From the NCBI RefSeq assembly GCF_900108065.1, contig NZ_FNVQ01000003.1:525763-589762 (forward strand): a DNA stretch of 64,000 nucleotides, given 5' to 3'. This document shows, in pieces, positions 27,265 through 37,662 of this stretch. Below the pieces are notes generated by a model. It did not search any database. It had not been told where the DNA came from and was given only the letters and a program-made list of their open reading frames with translations. Numbering within the stretch: the stretch's first letter is position 1; the number at the start of each line of letters is the position of its first letter. The DNA is from Marinobacterium lutimaris (GTDB lineage Bacteria; Pseudomonadota; Gammaproteobacteria; Pseudomonadales; Balneatricaceae). The position numbers were made by a program, and so were the translations under genes.

Positions 27265-28848
27265 ATGTCTGAGCAGAACACTACACCGATCCGCCGCGCC
27301 CTGATCAGCGTGTCGGACAAAACCGGTATTGTTGACTTTGCCCGCGCCCTGTCCGCACGCGGCGTTGAAATCCTCTCCACCGGTGGCACCTACAAGCTGC
27401 TGAAAGAGAGCGATATCCCGGCTACCGAGGTTTCCGATTACACCGGATTCCCGGAAATGATGGCCGGTCGCGTAAAGACCCTGCACCCGAAAGTTCACGG
27501 CGGCATCCTCGGCCGTCGCGGTACTGACGACGAAGTGATGAGCGAGCACGGCATCGACCCGATCGATATGGTCGTCGTTAACCTCTACCCCTTTGCTCAG
27601 ACCATCGCCCGCCCGGACTGCGATCTGCCGATGGCGATCGAGAACATCGATATCGGCGGCCCGACCATGGTCCGCTCTGCGGCGAAAAACCACAAGGACG
27701 TCGCCATCGTCGTCAACGCCAGTGACTACGACGCTATCCTCAAGGAACTGGAAGCCGACGGCGGCCTGAGCCAGGCTACTCGCTTCGACCTGGCCGTAAA
27801 GGCGTTCGAACACACCGCCGGCTACGACGGCATGATCGCCAACTACCTGGGCGCCATCGTTGAGGGCGACGCTGAAGAACCTGCGGATTTCCCGCGCACC
27901 TTCAACACCCAGTTCATCAAGGCACAGGACATGCGTTACGGTGAGAACCCGCACCAGCGCGCAGCGTTCTACGTGGAAGCCAACCCGGCCGAGCCGAGCG
28001 TTTCTACCGCCCGTCAGCTGCAGGGCAAGGCACTCTCTTACAACAACGTGGCCGACACCGACGCTGCACTTGAGTGCGTCAAGCCGTTCAAGGAACCGGC
28101 CTGCGTTATCGTCAAGCACGCCAACCCCTGCGGTGTGGCGATCGGCGGCGATATCCTCGAAGCTTACAACCGCGCTTTCCAAACCGACCCGACCTCTGCC
28201 TTCGGTGGCATCATCGCGTTCAACCGTGAGCTGGATGCCGAAACCGCCAAGGTAATCGTCGAGCGTCAGTTCGTCGAAGTGATCATCGCGCCGAGCGTCA
28301 GCGCCGAAGCGTCCGAGATCGTTTCCAAGAAGCCGAACGTCCGCCTGCTTGAGTGCGGCGAATGGGGTGCTCAGCGCGCCCAGGCGTTCGACTACAAGCG
28401 CGTCAACGGCGGCCTGCTGGTTCAGGATCGCGACCTGGGTATGGTCGACGCTTCCCAGCTCAAGATCGTTACCAAGGTACAGCCCACCGAGCAGGAGATC
28501 CGCGATCTGCTGTTCTGCTGGGAAGTGGCCAAGTTCGTTAAGTCCAACGCCATCGTCTACGCCAAGAACGGCCAGACCATCGGTATCGGTGCAGGCCAGA
28601 TGAGCCGCGTTTACTCCGCCAAGATCGCCGGCATCAAAGCCGCTGACGAAGGTCTGGAAGTAGCCGGTTCCGTGATGGCATCTGATGCGTTCTTCCCGTT
28701 CCGCGACGGTATCGACTCTGCTGCTGAAGCCGGCATCAAGGCCGTTATTCAGCCGGGCGGTTCCATGCGCGACCAGGAAGTGATCGACGCTGCAGACGAG
28801 CACGGCATGGCGATGGTCTTCACCGGCATGCGCCACTTCCGTCACTGA
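27265..28848 (+). CDS. purH: Bifunctional AICAR transformylase/IMP cyclohydrolase
   Basis: 527 residues. The N-terminal MGS-like domain ([29 protein letters not shown]) carries IMP cyclohydrolase, and the C-terminal two-thirds carries AICAR formyltransferase ([29 protein letters not shown]). It catalyses the last two steps of IMP synthesis. It lies in the usual fis-purH-purD order, with purD starting 16 bases after the stop. The long opposite-strand frame here is a codon-bias shadow. Confidence 0.97.
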   Translation: MSEQNTTPIRRALISVSDKTGIVDFARALSARGVEILSTGGTYKLLKESDIPATEVSDYTGFPEMMAGRVKTLHPKVHGGILGRRGTDDEVMSEHGIDPIDMVVVNLYPFAQTIARPDCDLPMAIENIDIGGPTMVRSAAKNHKDVAIVVNASDYDAILKELEADGGLSQATRFDLAVKAFEHTAGYDGMIANYLGAIVEGDAEEPADFPRTFNTQFIKAQDMRYGENPHQRAAFYVEANPAEPSVSTARQLQGKALSYNNVADTDAALECVKPFKEPACVIVKHANPCGVAIGGDILEAYNRAFQTDPTSAFGGIIAFNRELDAETAKVIVERQFVEVIIAPSVSAEASEIVSKKPNVRLLECGEWGAQRAQAFDYKRVNGGLLVQDRDLGMVDASQLKIVTKVQPTEQEIRDLLFCWEVAKFVKSNAIVYAKNGQTIGIGAGQMSRVYSAKIAGIKAADEGLEVAGSVMASDAFFPFRDGIDSAAEAGIKAVIQPGGSMRDQEVIDAADEHGMAMVFTGMRHFRH

Positions 28849-28864
28849 TCAAGGGTTGCTGCTG

Positions 28865-30151
28865 ATGAATATTCTCGTAATCGGTTCCGGCGGGCGCGAA
28901 CACGCGCTGGCCTGGGCCGCTGCCCGAGACGAAGCCGTCGAGAAGGTCTTCGTTGCACCGGGTAACGCCGCCACCGCTCAGGAAACCAAGTGCCAGAACG
29001 TCGACATCGACGTGCTGGCGCTGGATGAACTGGCGGCCTTCGCCAAGGATAACGCCATCGCGCTGACCATCGTCGGCCCGGAAGCGCCGCTGGTGGAAGG
29101 TATCGTCAACAAGTTCAATGACCTGGGTCTGCGTGTGTTCGGCCCCACCGCCGGTGCTGCCCAGCTCGAAGGCTCCAAGGCGTTCACCAAGGACTTCCTG
29201 GCGCGTCATGCCATCCCGACGGCGGACTACCAGAACTTCACCGAGGTAGAGCCAGCCCTGGCCTACGTCCGTGAAAAAGGTGCGCCGATCGTGATCAAGG
29301 CCGACGGCCTGGCCGCCGGTAAGGGCGTTATCGTGGCGATGACCCTGGAAGAAGCGGAAGAAGCGATTCGCGACATGCTGGCAGGCAACGCCTTTGGCGA
29401 TGCGGGTCACCGCGTAGTTGTCGAAGAGTTTCTCGACGGTGAGGAAGCTTCCTTTATCGTTATGGTCGACGGCGAGCACGTACTGCCGATGGCCACCAGC
29501 CAGGACCACAAGCGCGTGGGTAATGGCGATACCGGCCTGAACACTGGTGGTATGGGTGCTTACTCTCCGGCTCCAGTTGTTACCCAGGAGATCCATAACC
29601 GCGCCATGGAAGAGGTGATCCTCCCCACCGTGCGCGGCATGGCCTCTGAAGGTAACGAGTACACCGGCTTTCTGTACGCTGGCCTGATGATCATGGCCGA
29701 CGGCACTCCGAAAGTGATTGAGTACAACTGCCGCTTCGGCGACCCGGAAACCCAGCCGATCATGCTGCGCCTGAAATCCAGCCTGGTTGAGCTGTGCAAT
29801 GCCGCACTCGACAAGAAGCTGGATCAGGTGGAAGCCGAGTGGGATCCGCGTCCTGCCGTTGGCGTTGTGATGGCCGCTGGCGGCTATCCCGGCAGCTATG
29901 GCAAGGGCGACGAGATCAGCCTGCCGGCCGAAGCGCCAGCCGACAGCAAGGTGTTCCACGCCGGTACCAAGCTGGTCGACGGCAAGGTAGTGACTGCAGG
30001 TGGACGCGTTCTTTGTGCGACCGCGCTGGGCGACAGCGTGACCGATGCGCAGAAACGCGCCTACGAACTGGTCGATATGATCAGCTGGAAAGACGCTTAC
30101 TTCCGCACCGATATTGCCTACCGGGCGATAGCGCGGGAAAAAGCGAACTGA
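28865..30151 (+). CDS. purD: Phosphoribosylamine-glycine ligase
   Basis: 428 residues from ATG 28865 ([20 protein letters not shown]), with AAGGG upstream. ATP-grasp enzyme: [16 protein letters not shown] and [15 protein letters not shown] carry nucleotide- and metal-binding residues. It makes GAR in step two of purine synthesis. It is co-transcribed with purH and ends at a strong terminator (30180-30204). Confidence 0.97.
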   Translation: MNILVIGSGGREHALAWAAARDEAVEKVFVAPGNAATAQETKCQNVDIDVLALDELAAFAKDNAIALTIVGPEAPLVEGIVNKFNDLGLRVFGPTAGAAQLEGSKAFTKDFLARHAIPTADYQNFTEVEPALAYVREKGAPIVIKADGLAAGKGVIVAMTLEEAEEAIRDMLAGNAFGDAGHRVVVEEFLDGEEASFIVMVDGEHVLPMATSQDHKRVGNGDTGLNTGGMGAYSPAPVVTQEIHNRAMEEVILPTVRGMASEGNEYTGFLYAGLMIMADGTPKVIEYNCRFGDPETQPIMLRLKSSLVELCNAALDKKLDQVEAEWDPRPAVGVVMAAGGYPGSYGKGDEISLPAEAPADSKVFHAGTKLVDGKVVTAGGRVLCATALGDSVTDAQKRAYELVDMISWKDAYFRTDIAYRAIAREKAN

Positions 30152-30179
30152 GTAGTTTTCGCTCAGCGCTCAGCTACAG

Positions 30180-30204
30180 CAGCCGCCCTCGGGCGGCTGT
30201 TTTT
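30180..30204 (+). terminator. Rho-independent terminator after purD
   Basis: CAGCCGCCC (30180-30188) pairs with GGGCGGCTG (30191-30199), followed by T5. It closes the purHD unit before the LysE-family gene. Confidence 0.9.
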
Positions 30205-30237
30205 GGTTTAAGGGATAACTTTTTAACAGGGAACACT

Positions 30238-30852
30238 ATGCCACTGGAAGCCTGGCTGGCACTGCTCAGTGCCTCGGTTCTTATCAGCCTCTCACCCGGT
30301 GCCGGTGCGGCCACCGCGATGACCTTCGGACTCAATCACGGCGTGCGTGGCGCAGCCCCCGCCGTGGCCGGTCTGATTGCCGGCTTCGGTACCCAGCTGC
30401 TGATCGTCGCCGTGGGTCTTGGCGGCCTGGTGGCCACCTCGCCGACACTGTTCCAGGCGATCAAGTGGATCGGTGCAGGCTACCTGATCTGGCTCGGCAT
30501 CCAGCTCTGGCGCGCCCGCAGCCTCCTGAGTCTGGATCGTGAAACCCGCGGCAGCAAGCGCCAGCACTTTATCAGCGCCTACCTGGTCAATATCACCAAC
30601 CCCAAGGGGATGGTGTTCCTGGTCGCGCTGATGCCCCAGTTTATGGATCCGACTCTGCCAAGAACGCCGCAACTGCTGGTGATAGCAGCTACACTGCTGA
30701 TCGTCGACTGGAGTGTTATGACCGGTTACAGCGGCCTCGCCTCGCATCTAAGCCGCTGGATGCAAAACCCGAAGGCACTGCGCTGGCAAAACCGCGTCTC
30801 CGGCAGTGCACTGATCCTCGCAGGTCTGGTACTCTCGACAGCAACGCTTTGA
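30238..30852 (+). CDS. LysE-family translocator (RhtB-like)
   Basis: 204 residues from ATG 30238 (MPLEAWLALLSASVLISLSPG). A six-helix LysE/RhtB exporter with the SPGAGAATAMTFGLNHG segment at about residues 19-35 and YLVNITNPKGMVFLVALMPQF in mid-protein, both typical of the RhtB homoserine/threonine branch. It should export an amino acid or lactone; the substrate is unknown. It has its own position after the purD terminator and is followed by a TPR lipoprotein gene 45 bases on. Confidence 0.87.
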   Translation: MPLEAWLALLSASVLISLSPGAGAATAMTFGLNHGVRGAAPAVAGLIAGFGTQLLIVAVGLGGLVATSPTLFQAIKWIGAGYLIWLGIQLWRARSLLSLDRETRGSKRQHFISAYLVNITNPKGMVFLVALMPQFMDPTLPRTPQLLVIAATLLIVDWSVMTGYSGLASHLSRWMQNPKALRWQNRVSGSALILAGLVLSTATL

Positions 30853-30897
30853 AGCGACTCGCTTTGACCGACCAAGGCATTCAGGGACCGATCTAAG

Positions 30898-31695
30898 ATG
30901 AAGTGGCCTAGCTCCTGTTTCCTGTTCAGCGCAAACCGTTTTACCACGCTACTCGGCCAGGCTGGCCTGGTTGCAATGATTGCCGGCTGCAGCAGCACCG
31001 GCGGTCAGCAGAACCAGCAGGCGGCCGAGTATTGCCTGAGTGCAGGCAAGCAGCAGACCTTCGACTGCAACAATCAGGACGGCAGCCTCTATTCCGGACC
31101 GCTGAGGATCCGTGATCTGCCGATCGATGATGAAACTCTTTACGCCCGTCTCGAGGAAACCAAGCGCTGGCTCGCCACGCGTAAAGCCGAACTGACCGGC
31201 GAAGCCACCCCGGTAGCCGAGAACACAGAAGAGTTGATCCCCGCGGCGCCCCAAGCTCAGGCTCCGATCAGTACGCCTGAGGAAGCCCTGGCCGCTGCCC
31301 TGGCGCTGGCACAGCGGGGCGAGTTCGATACCGCCATGACGCTGGCCCACGAATATCGGGAACTGACCCTGGATGACCTTTCCGCCACGCTAGTAGAGTC
31401 CCGCATTCTGTTTATCAAGGCGGATTACGTCCGCGCCCGGCAGCTGCTTGAAGAGAGCATCCAGCGTTATCCACAGGTGCCAGAGCTCTACAATAACCTG
31501 GCCGCCATCCAGGCCGCACAGGGCGAAACCGGCGCTGCGATCAACACGCTTCAGGCAGCCTTTGCCACAGACCCAAGCTTTGCCCGCATCCAGGCTAACC
31601 TGAAAAACCTCTACAGCGCTTCGGCGCGCCACGCGATGCAACCGGATCTGCCTGCGCCCCGCCCCACCCTGGATATGATCGAGCAGATCCCCTGA
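30898..31695 (+). CDS. TPR-repeat lipoprotein, hypothetical
   Basis: 265 residues. An N-terminal hydrophobic segment ends in a lipobox-like MIAGCSS (Cys near residue 31), so export and lipidation are likely. Residues about 115-240 fit tetratricopeptide helices (EALAAALALAQRGEFDTAMTLA; PELYNNLAAIQAAQGETGAA), a protein-interaction scaffold. The long stretch before the lipobox is unusual, so the true start may be an internal codon. Function is not predictable. Confidence 0.75.
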   Translation: MKWPSSCFLFSANRFTTLLGQAGLVAMIAGCSSTGGQQNQQAAEYCLSAGKQQTFDCNNQDGSLYSGPLRIRDLPIDDETLYARLEETKRWLATRKAELTGEATPVAENTEELIPAAPQAQAPISTPEEALAAALALAQRGEFDTAMTLAHEYRELTLDDLSATLVESRILFIKADYVRARQLLEESIQRYPQVPELYNNLAAIQAAQGETGAAINTLQAAFATDPSFARIQANLKNLYSASARHAMQPDLPAPRPTLDMIEQIP

Positions 31696-32144
31696 CCGGG
31701 GAGGCGACTCCCCAATTTGGCGCACGCTGATCCACTGCGCCCCATTTTAATCACCGCATGATCATTTTTTGTGCACTCGAGCCGACTAAGGGCGCTTCTC
31801 CCGCCGCGTCCGAGTCCGCCCGTGTAATGATGACGACAATCTATCTGGTCTCGCCGCTCACCCACAATCTGGCCCAGCCTGAGCTTCACTAACCCTTCCC
31901 CCAGGCAGCCCGGATTTCGCCAGCAGCAAAGCGATAATCCGATGCAACTTGGCGCCAAATCACCAGTCTACTGAGTTAGCGTGATGGGGATGAAGAGCGG
32001 CGAAAAACAGTCCCTTCGTCCTATAGCGGCACGTTTAATGCAATTTACTTCTTAAGCAGAGCCATACCGGCCTTTGCAGCCACTCTGACCATACACAGCT
32101 AAAACACGCCCACGGGAGATGAAAAAAGAAGTCAGTACAAGCCC

Positions 32145-32171
32145 TTGCAGACCATAGCTTTGGACTACACT
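32145..32171 (+). promoter_or_regulatory. Candidate sigma-S-type promoter of the prkA operon
   Basis: CTACACT at 32165-32171 is close to the stationary-phase sigma factor consensus CTATACT. TTGCAG lies at 32145-32150, with a 15-base spacer, which is short. E. coli yeaGH is RpoS-dependent, which motivates the call. Confidence 0.35.
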
Positions 32172-32202
32172 GAAACAGGAATGCGGCGTAATACGCTGTG
32201 AC

Positions 32203-32225
32203 AACAACTTTGAAAACAAGTTGTT
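32203..32225. repeat. 8-bp inverted repeat in the prkA leader
   Basis: AACAACTT (32203-32210) and AAGTTGTT (32218-32225) form a perfect dyad around a 7-base A-rich loop, 38 bases before the prkA start. It could be an operator or a 5' mRNA hairpin. Confidence 0.5.
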
Positions 32226-32263
32226 ATGCGAAGAGTCAGCGTCCGAGTACAGGAAGGTGAGCA

Positions 32264-34186
32264 ATGAGTATATTTGATCATTACAAAGCGCGTTATGAAT
32301 CAATCCAGCAGGAAGAGATGAGCCTGCAGGAGTATCTCAACCTGTGCAAGGAGGACCCGATGGCTTACGCCAATGCGCCTGAGCGAATGCTCCAGGCGAT
32401 CGGCGAACCGGAACTGATCGATACCTCTCTCGAGTCGAGAATGAGCCGCATCTTTTCCAACAAGGTCATCAAGCGCTACCCGGCATTTCACGAATTCTAC
32501 GGCATGGAGGAAGCGATTGAAGCGATCGTCTCCTACTTCCGCCATGCCGCTCAGGGTCTGGAAGAGAAGAAACAGATCCTTTACCTGCTCGGCCCTGTGG
32601 GCGGTGGTAAGTCTTCACTTGCCGAGCGCCTCAAGGCGCTGATGCAGCACATTCCTTTTTATGCCATCAAGGGCTCACCGGTCTTCGAATCCCCGCTGGG
32701 GCTGTTCAACCCGCGTGAAGATGCAGAGATACTGGAAGAGGAATATGGCATCGCACCACGCTACCTGCGTGGCGTCATGTCGCCTTGGGCGGCCAAGCGT
32801 CTGCAGGAATACGGCGGCGACATCACCAAGTTCAGGGTGGTCAAACTCTTCCCCTCCATCCTTAACCAGATCGCCATCGCCAAAACAGAACCGGGCGACG
32901 AGAACAACCAGGATATATCCAGCCTGGTCGGTAAGGTGGACATCCGCAAACTCGAAGAGTATCCACAGCACGACCCGGACGCTTACAGCTTCTCCGGCGC
33001 ACTTTGCCGCGCCAACCAGGGTCTGATGGAATTTGTGGAGATGTTCAAGGCGCCGATCAAGGTGCTGCATCCGCTGCTCACCGCTACCCAGGAGGGTAAC
33101 TACAACAGCACCGAAGGCATGGGGGCCATTCCCTATGATGGCATTCTGCTGGCCCACTCCAACGAATCAGAATGGCAGACCTTCAAGAACAACAAGACCA
33201 ACGAAGCGTTCATCGACCGTGTCTATATCGTTAAGGTGCCCTACTGCACCCGGGTCACCGAAGAGATCCATATCTACGAAAAGCTGCTCGAGAACAGCTC
33301 TCTGAATCACGCTCCCTGCGCGCCGGATACGCTCAACATGCTGGGTCAGTTCTCGGTGCTATCGCGCATGAAAGTGCCGGAAAACTCCAGCATCTACTCA
33401 AAAATGCGCGTTTATGACGGCGAGAATCTGAAAGACACCGACCCGAAAGCCAAGTCGATGCAGGAGTACAAGGATTCGGCCGGCGTCGATGAGGGCATGG
33501 AGGGTCTCTCCACCCGCTTCGCGTTCAAGATCCTCTCCAAGGTATTCAACTTCGACCCGGCCGAGGTAGCCGCCAACCCGGTGCACCTGCTTTACGTGCT
33601 CGAGCGCGAAATCAGTGCACAGCAGTTCCCTGCCGAGGTGCAGGAGCGCTACCTGGGCTATCTGAAAGAGTACATAGCACCGAAGTACATCGACTTCCTC
33701 GGCAAGGAGATTCAGACCGCGTATCTGGAATCCTACTCCGAGTACGGTCAGAACATCTTCGACCGCTACGTAACCTATGCCGACTTCTGGATTCAGGACC
33801 AGGAGTACCGCGACCCCGAAACCGGCGATATCCTCGACCGTCAGTCGATCAACGAGGAGCTCGAGAAGATCGAGAAGCCGGCCGGTATCAGTAACCCGAA
33901 AGACTTCCGTCACGAGATCGTCAACTTCGTACTGCGCGCCCGCGCCAGCAACATGGGCAAGAACCCGGCCTGGAACAGCTACGAGAAGATGCGCACCGTG
34001 ATCGAGAAGAAGATGTTCGCCAACACCGAGGACCTGCTGCCGGTGATCTCCTTCAATCCGAAGGCATCTTCCGACGAGCAGAAAAAGCATGGCGAGTTCG
34101 TCAAGCGGATGATCGAACGCGGCTACACCGAGAAGCAGGTACGCCTGCTGTCGGAATGGTATATCCGCGTGCGTAAATCCCAGTAA
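32264..34186 (+). CDS. yeaG: PrkA/YeaG family serine protein kinase
   Basis: 640 residues. AAA-like N-terminal domain with Walker A GPVGGGKS at residues 110-117. Further on are segments typical of PrkA (GSPVFESPLGLF; GALCRANQGLMEFVEMFKAP) and the C-terminal kinase-like region. GGAAGG lies 11 bases before ATG 32264. In E. coli YeaG is a stress- and starvation-linked kinase made with YeaH. It is the first gene of yeaG-yeaH-spoVR here, behind a long leader. Confidence 0.94.
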   Translation: MSIFDHYKARYESIQQEEMSLQEYLNLCKEDPMAYANAPERMLQAIGEPELIDTSLESRMSRIFSNKVIKRYPAFHEFYGMEEAIEAIVSYFRHAAQGLEEKKQILYLLGPVGGGKSSLAERLKALMQHIPFYAIKGSPVFESPLGLFNPREDAEILEEEYGIAPRYLRGVMSPWAAKRLQEYGGDITKFRVVKLFPSILNQIAIAKTEPGDENNQDISSLVGKVDIRKLEEYPQHDPDAYSFSGALCRANQGLMEFVEMFKAPIKVLHPLLTATQEGNYNSTEGMGAIPYDGILLAHSNESEWQTFKNNKTNEAFIDRVYIVKVPYCTRVTEEIHIYEKLLENSSLNHAPCAPDTLNMLGQFSVLSRMKVPENSSIYSKMRVYDGENLKDTDPKAKSMQEYKDSAGVDEGMEGLSTRFAFKILSKVFNFDPAEVAANPVHLLYVLEREISAQQFPAEVQERYLGYLKEYIAPKYIDFLGKEIQTAYLESYSEYGQNIFDRYVTYADFWIQDQEYRDPETGDILDRQSINEELEKIEKPAGISNPKDFRHEIVNFVLRARASNMGKNPAWNSYEKMRTVIEKKMFANTEDLLPVISFNPKASSDEQKKHGEFVKRMIERGYTEKQVRLLSEWYIRVRKSQ

Positions 34187-34240
34187 GCAGCCATATCGGA
34201 GGGCGGCAGAGGCGGCCCTCCGACCACGGGAGTCTTCGGT

Positions 34241-35530
34241 ATGAGCTATATCATCGATCGCCGACTCAACTCGAAGAAGAAGAGCACGGTTAACCGGCAG
34301 CGCTTCCTTCGTCGCTACAAGCAGCACATCAAGCGTGCGGTTGAAGAGGCTATCCATGACCGCTCGATCTCGGATATCGAGCGTGGCGGTGAGGTCACCA
34401 TCCCCCGCCGCGACATCTCCGAGCCTGTTTTCCATCATGGCCAGGGCGGTCAGAACACCCGTATCTACCCCGGTAACAAGGAGTTTGTTACCGGCGATGA
34501 ATTCCAGCGTCCCGAAAGCGGCGGCGGAGGCGGTTCTGGACAGGGTAAAGCCAGCAACCAGGGAGAGGGCGAAGACAGCTTCACCTTCTCTATCAGCCAG
34601 GAGGAGTTCCTCGACTTCATGTTCGAAGACCTGGAACTACCCTATCTGGTGCGTAAGCAGCTGAAAGATGCCACCGCCTTCGAAACCCGGCGCGCCGGCT
34701 ACAGCACCAGCGGCTCGCCCGACAAACTTCATATTGTGCGCTCCCTGCGTGCCGCCCACGCCCGGCGTATCGCCCTGGGTGGCGGCGATCGCAAGGAGAT
34801 AAGGGCGCTGCGCAAAGAGCTCTGGGCACTGGAAGCGGTACAGCCCGCTGACGAAGCCTTAAAAGAGCAGATGCAGGCGCTGCGCGACCAGATAGCGGAG
34901 CTGGACAAGAAAGCCCGGCGAATGCCGTTCATCGATGACTTTGACCTGCGCTACAACAACCTGGTCAAGGTACCGGTCCCCTCCAGCAAGGCAGTGATGT
35001 TCTGTGTGATGGATGTGTCCGGCTCGATGACCCAATCGATCAAGGATATCGCCAAGCGCTTTTTCATCCTGCTCTATCTGTTCCTGCAGCGGAACTACAA
35101 GCAGATAGAGCTCGTCTTTGTGCGCCACCACACCCATGCGAAAGAGGTGGACGAGCAGGAGTTCTTCTACTCCCGCGAAACCGGCGGCACCATCGTCTCC
35201 AGCGCGCTGCAGATGACCGCGGACATTATCGACAAACGTTACTCACCGGCAGACTGGAACATCTACGTTGCCCAGGCTTCTGACGGCGACAACTGGGATG
35301 GCGATTCAGCCACCTGTTCCGACCTGCTGATGAAACGCATTTTGAAAAAAGTGCAGTACTTCGCCTACGTGGAGATCACCACCGGTCCGCACCAGAACCT
35401 CTGGTACGAATACGAGCAGGTGCACGAGGCGTTTCCGGATGAGTTCGCCATGCAGCACATCACCGACGCTGGCGAGATCTATCCGGTGTTCCGCAAGCTG
35501 TTTGAAAAGCGCACGGAGGGTGCCGCATGA
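34241..35530 (+). CDS. yeaH: YeaH/YhbH family protein (DUF444)
   Basis: 429 residues. A charged N-terminus ([21 protein letters not shown]), a Gly-rich segment ([19 protein letters not shown]) and a C-terminal von Willebrand A-like part with a MIDAS-type motif, [11 protein letters not shown], near residue 255. Partner of the YeaG kinase in the same operon; the biochemical role is unknown. It overlaps SpoVR by 4 bases (ATGA). Confidence 0.93.
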   Translation: MSYIIDRRLNSKKKSTVNRQRFLRRYKQHIKRAVEEAIHDRSISDIERGGEVTIPRRDISEPVFHHGQGGQNTRIYPGNKEFVTGDEFQRPESGGGGGSGQGKASNQGEGEDSFTFSISQEEFLDFMFEDLELPYLVRKQLKDATAFETRRAGYSTSGSPDKLHIVRSLRAAHARRIALGGGDRKEIRALRKELWALEAVQPADEALKEQMQALRDQIAELDKKARRMPFIDDFDLRYNNLVKVPVPSSKAVMFCVMDVSGSMTQSIKDIAKRFFILLYLFLQRNYKQIELVFVRHHTHAKEVDEQEFFYSRETGGTIVSSALQMTADIIDKRYSPADWNIYVAQASDGDNWDGDSATCSDLLMKRILKKVQYFAYVEITTGPHQNLWYEYEQVHEAFPDEFAMQHITDAGEIYPVFRKLFEKRTEGAA

Positions 35531-37053
35531 GTGCAGTAAAAGAGCGCACACCAATCTCCACCGGCTCCGAATGGACCTTCGACCTGATCGAGGAGTACGA
35601 CCGTGAAATCGCCCGGGTGGCAAAAAACTTTGGCCTCGACACCTATCCCAACCAAATAGAGGTGATCACCTCTGAGCAGATGATGGACGCCTACGCCTCC
35701 ATCGGCATGCCGCTGAACTACAATCACTGGTCATTCGGCAAACAGTTCGTCGAAACCGAGCAGAACTACAAACGCGGCCGTATGGGGCTGGCCTACGAGA
35801 TCGTCATAAACTCTGATCCCTGTATCGCCTACCTGATGGAGGAGAACACCATCACCATGCAGGCGCTGGTTATCGCCCATGCCTGCTACGGTCATAACTC
35901 CTTCTTCAAGGGTAACTACTTGTTCCGCACCTGGACCGACGCCACAGCAATCATCGACTACCTGCTGTTTGCCAAGCACTACATCAGCCAGTGCGAGGAG
36001 CGTTACGGCACCGATGAAGTGGAGAAGATTCTCGACTCCTGCCACGCTCTGATGAACTACGGCGTCAACCGCTACAAGCGCCCTCGCCCGCTCACTGCGG
36101 CGGAAGAGAAAGAGCGCCAGATGGCCAGGGAAGAGTATATCCAGCGCCACCTGAACGACCTCTGGAACACTATTCCGAAGAAGGAGGCCAGCGGCGAAGA
36201 ACAGGTGATCCACTACCCGAAAGACCCTGAAGAGAACCTGCTCTACTTCATCGAGAAGAACGCGCCGCTACTGGAGCCCTGGCAGCGGGAGATCATCCGC
36301 ATCGTGCGTAAGATCGCGCAGTATTTCTACCCGCAGAAGCAGACCCAGGTGATGAACGAAGGCTGGGCTACTTTCTGGCACTACACCATCCTTCACCAGC
36401 TCTACGACGAAGGCCTGGTCAACGACGGCTTTATGATGGAGTTCTTGCACTCCCACTCCAGCGTGGTCTATCAACCGGCGTTCGACAGCCCCTACTTCAA
36501 CGGCATCAACCCCTATACCCTGGGGTACAACATGATGACCGACATCCGACGCATCTGTGAAAACCCCACCGATGAAGATCGTCACTGGTTCCCGGATATT
36601 GCCGGCAAGGACTGGATCGAAACGCTCGATTACGCCATGCGCAACTACAAGGATGAAAGCTTTATTCTTCAGTTCCTGTCGCCGAGACTGATGCGGGAAC
36701 TGCACCTGTTCTCCATCCTCGACGATGCCGAACGGCCCACACTGCGCGTCGATGCAATCCATAACGAAGACGGCTACCAGAAGCTCAGAGAGCAACTGGC
36801 GGCGCAGTACAACCTGGGCAACCGTGAACCCAACATCCAGGTTTATAACGTGGATGTACGTGGCGATCGCAGCCTGACCCTGCGCCACTATATGTACAAC
36901 AACCAGCCTTTGGGCGACTCCACCGATGAGGTGCTCAAGCATGTTCACAGGCTTTGGGGCTTCGACGTCAGACTGGAGTCAGTGACGCCCGCCAACGAGG
37001 TGACAAAAACCTATCACTGCCCGCCTAAACCGCTGTCGATGGACCTGGCCTGA
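35527..37053 (+). CDS. ycgB: SpoVR family protein (YcgB-like)
   Basis: 508 residues, family length. [16 protein letters not shown] and [20 protein letters not shown] are the conserved His-rich blocks of SpoVR/YcgB, suggesting a metal site. In Bacillus the family is needed for spore cortex; in proteobacteria it is RpoS-linked and of unknown activity. It is the third gene of the kinase operon, coupled to yeaH by the ATGA overlap. Confidence 0.94.
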   Translation: MSAVKERTPISTGSEWTFDLIEEYDREIARVAKNFGLDTYPNQIEVITSEQMMDAYASIGMPLNYNHWSFGKQFVETEQNYKRGRMGLAYEIVINSDPCIAYLMEENTITMQALVIAHACYGHNSFFKGNYLFRTWTDATAIIDYLLFAKHYISQCEERYGTDEVEKILDSCHALMNYGVNRYKRPRPLTAAEEKERQMAREEYIQRHLNDLWNTIPKKEASGEEQVIHYPKDPEENLLYFIEKNAPLLEPWQREIIRIVRKIAQYFYPQKQTQVMNEGWATFWHYTILHQLYDEGLVNDGFMMEFLHSHSSVVYQPAFDSPYFNGINPYTLGYNMMTDIRRICENPTDEDRHWFPDIAGKDWIETLDYAMRNYKDESFILQFLSPRLMRELHLFSILDDAERPTLRVDAIHNEDGYQKLREQLAAQYNLGNREPNIQVYNVDVRGDRSLTLRHYMYNNQPLGDSTDEVLKHVHRLWGFDVRLESVTPANEVTKTYHCPPKPLSMDLA

Positions 37054-37139
37054 GGGGCAGGTTCAACGGGCCGGCTTGAGCCGGTCCCTCGGCGCTCGTT
37101 ATACTGGCTGCTTTTAATCTTCACTCTCGAGGGAGCCCG

Positions 37140-37505
37140 ATGGACTGTCTGTTTTGCAAAATCGTCGAAGGCGAGATTCCCGCTGATGTTCTCTACCAGG
37201 ATGAGAAGGTCATTGTTTTCCGTGATATCAACCCCCAGGCCCCTTTCCATGCCTTGGTCATCCCGCGTCAGCATATCCCGACGCTGAACGACATCGCCGA
37301 CGAAGACTGCGAACTGGTGGGCTATATGCTCAAGATCGCAGGAGATGTAGCCGATGAACACGGCTTCGCGGAGGACGGTTACCGTACGGTGTTCAACTGC
37401 AACACCCACGGCGGTCAGACCGTTTACCACATTCACCTGCACCTGCTCGGCGGCAAGCCGATGGGCTGGCCTCCTTACCAGGACACCCTGAAAACCCCCG
37501 TCTAA
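37140..37505 (+). CDS. hinT: HIT family purine nucleoside phosphoramidase (HinT-like)
   Basis: 121 residues. N-terminal CLFCKIVEGEIPADVLYQD and the histidine triad HIHLHLL at 97-103, within GGQTVYHIHLHLLGG, are diagnostic of HinT. It hydrolyses AMP-lysine-type phosphoramidates in the cytoplasm. GGGAG precedes ATG 37140. A hairpin (37515-37532) follows the stop. Confidence 0.95.
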   Translation: MDCLFCKIVEGEIPADVLYQDEKVIVFRDINPQAPFHALVIPRQHIPTLNDIADEDCELVGYMLKIAGDVADEHGFAEDGYRTVFNCNTHGGQTVYHIHLHLLGGKPMGWPPYQDTLKTPV

Positions 37506-37514
37506 GAATACCCT

Positions 37515-37540
37515 GGGGGCAACCTTGCCCCCTGCTTCTC
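37515..37540 (+). terminator. Probable terminator hairpin after hinT
   Basis: GGGGGCAA (37515-37522) pairs with TTGCCCCC (37525-37532). Only a mixed pyrimidine tail (TGCTTCTC) follows, so it is weaker than the other terminators. Confidence 0.55.
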
Positions 37541-37662
37541 CTGCCTCACAGCCCTCTCAGGATAAAACCTGTGCAGTAAATATATATTTTGCTGCGCCGC
37601 ATCATTTTTCAGTAGTATCGAAACTGTAGTATGAGACTAACCCAAGGACTTGGAGATCATAC

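Larger units (their letters stand above)
31696..32263. other. Long noncoding leader upstream of prkA
   Basis: 568 bases without a supported gene. A GGGGAG/CTCCCC hairpin at 31698-31713 follows the TPR gene (a weak terminator with little T). A CTACACT -10-like box lies at 32165-32171 and an 8-bp inverted repeat at 32203-32225. Base composition shifts to lower GC towards prkA. Confidence 0.55.

Noticed and set aside
27139..28845. 568-codon open frame on the minus strand opposite purH
   Set aside because: It mirrors the strong codon bias of purH exactly, has no recognisable domain, and purH is unmistakable. It is a shadow frame.
31611..31958. 115-codon minus-strand frame in the prkA leader
   Set aside because: It runs into the 3' end of the TPR gene antisense and shows no motif or ribosome-binding site.
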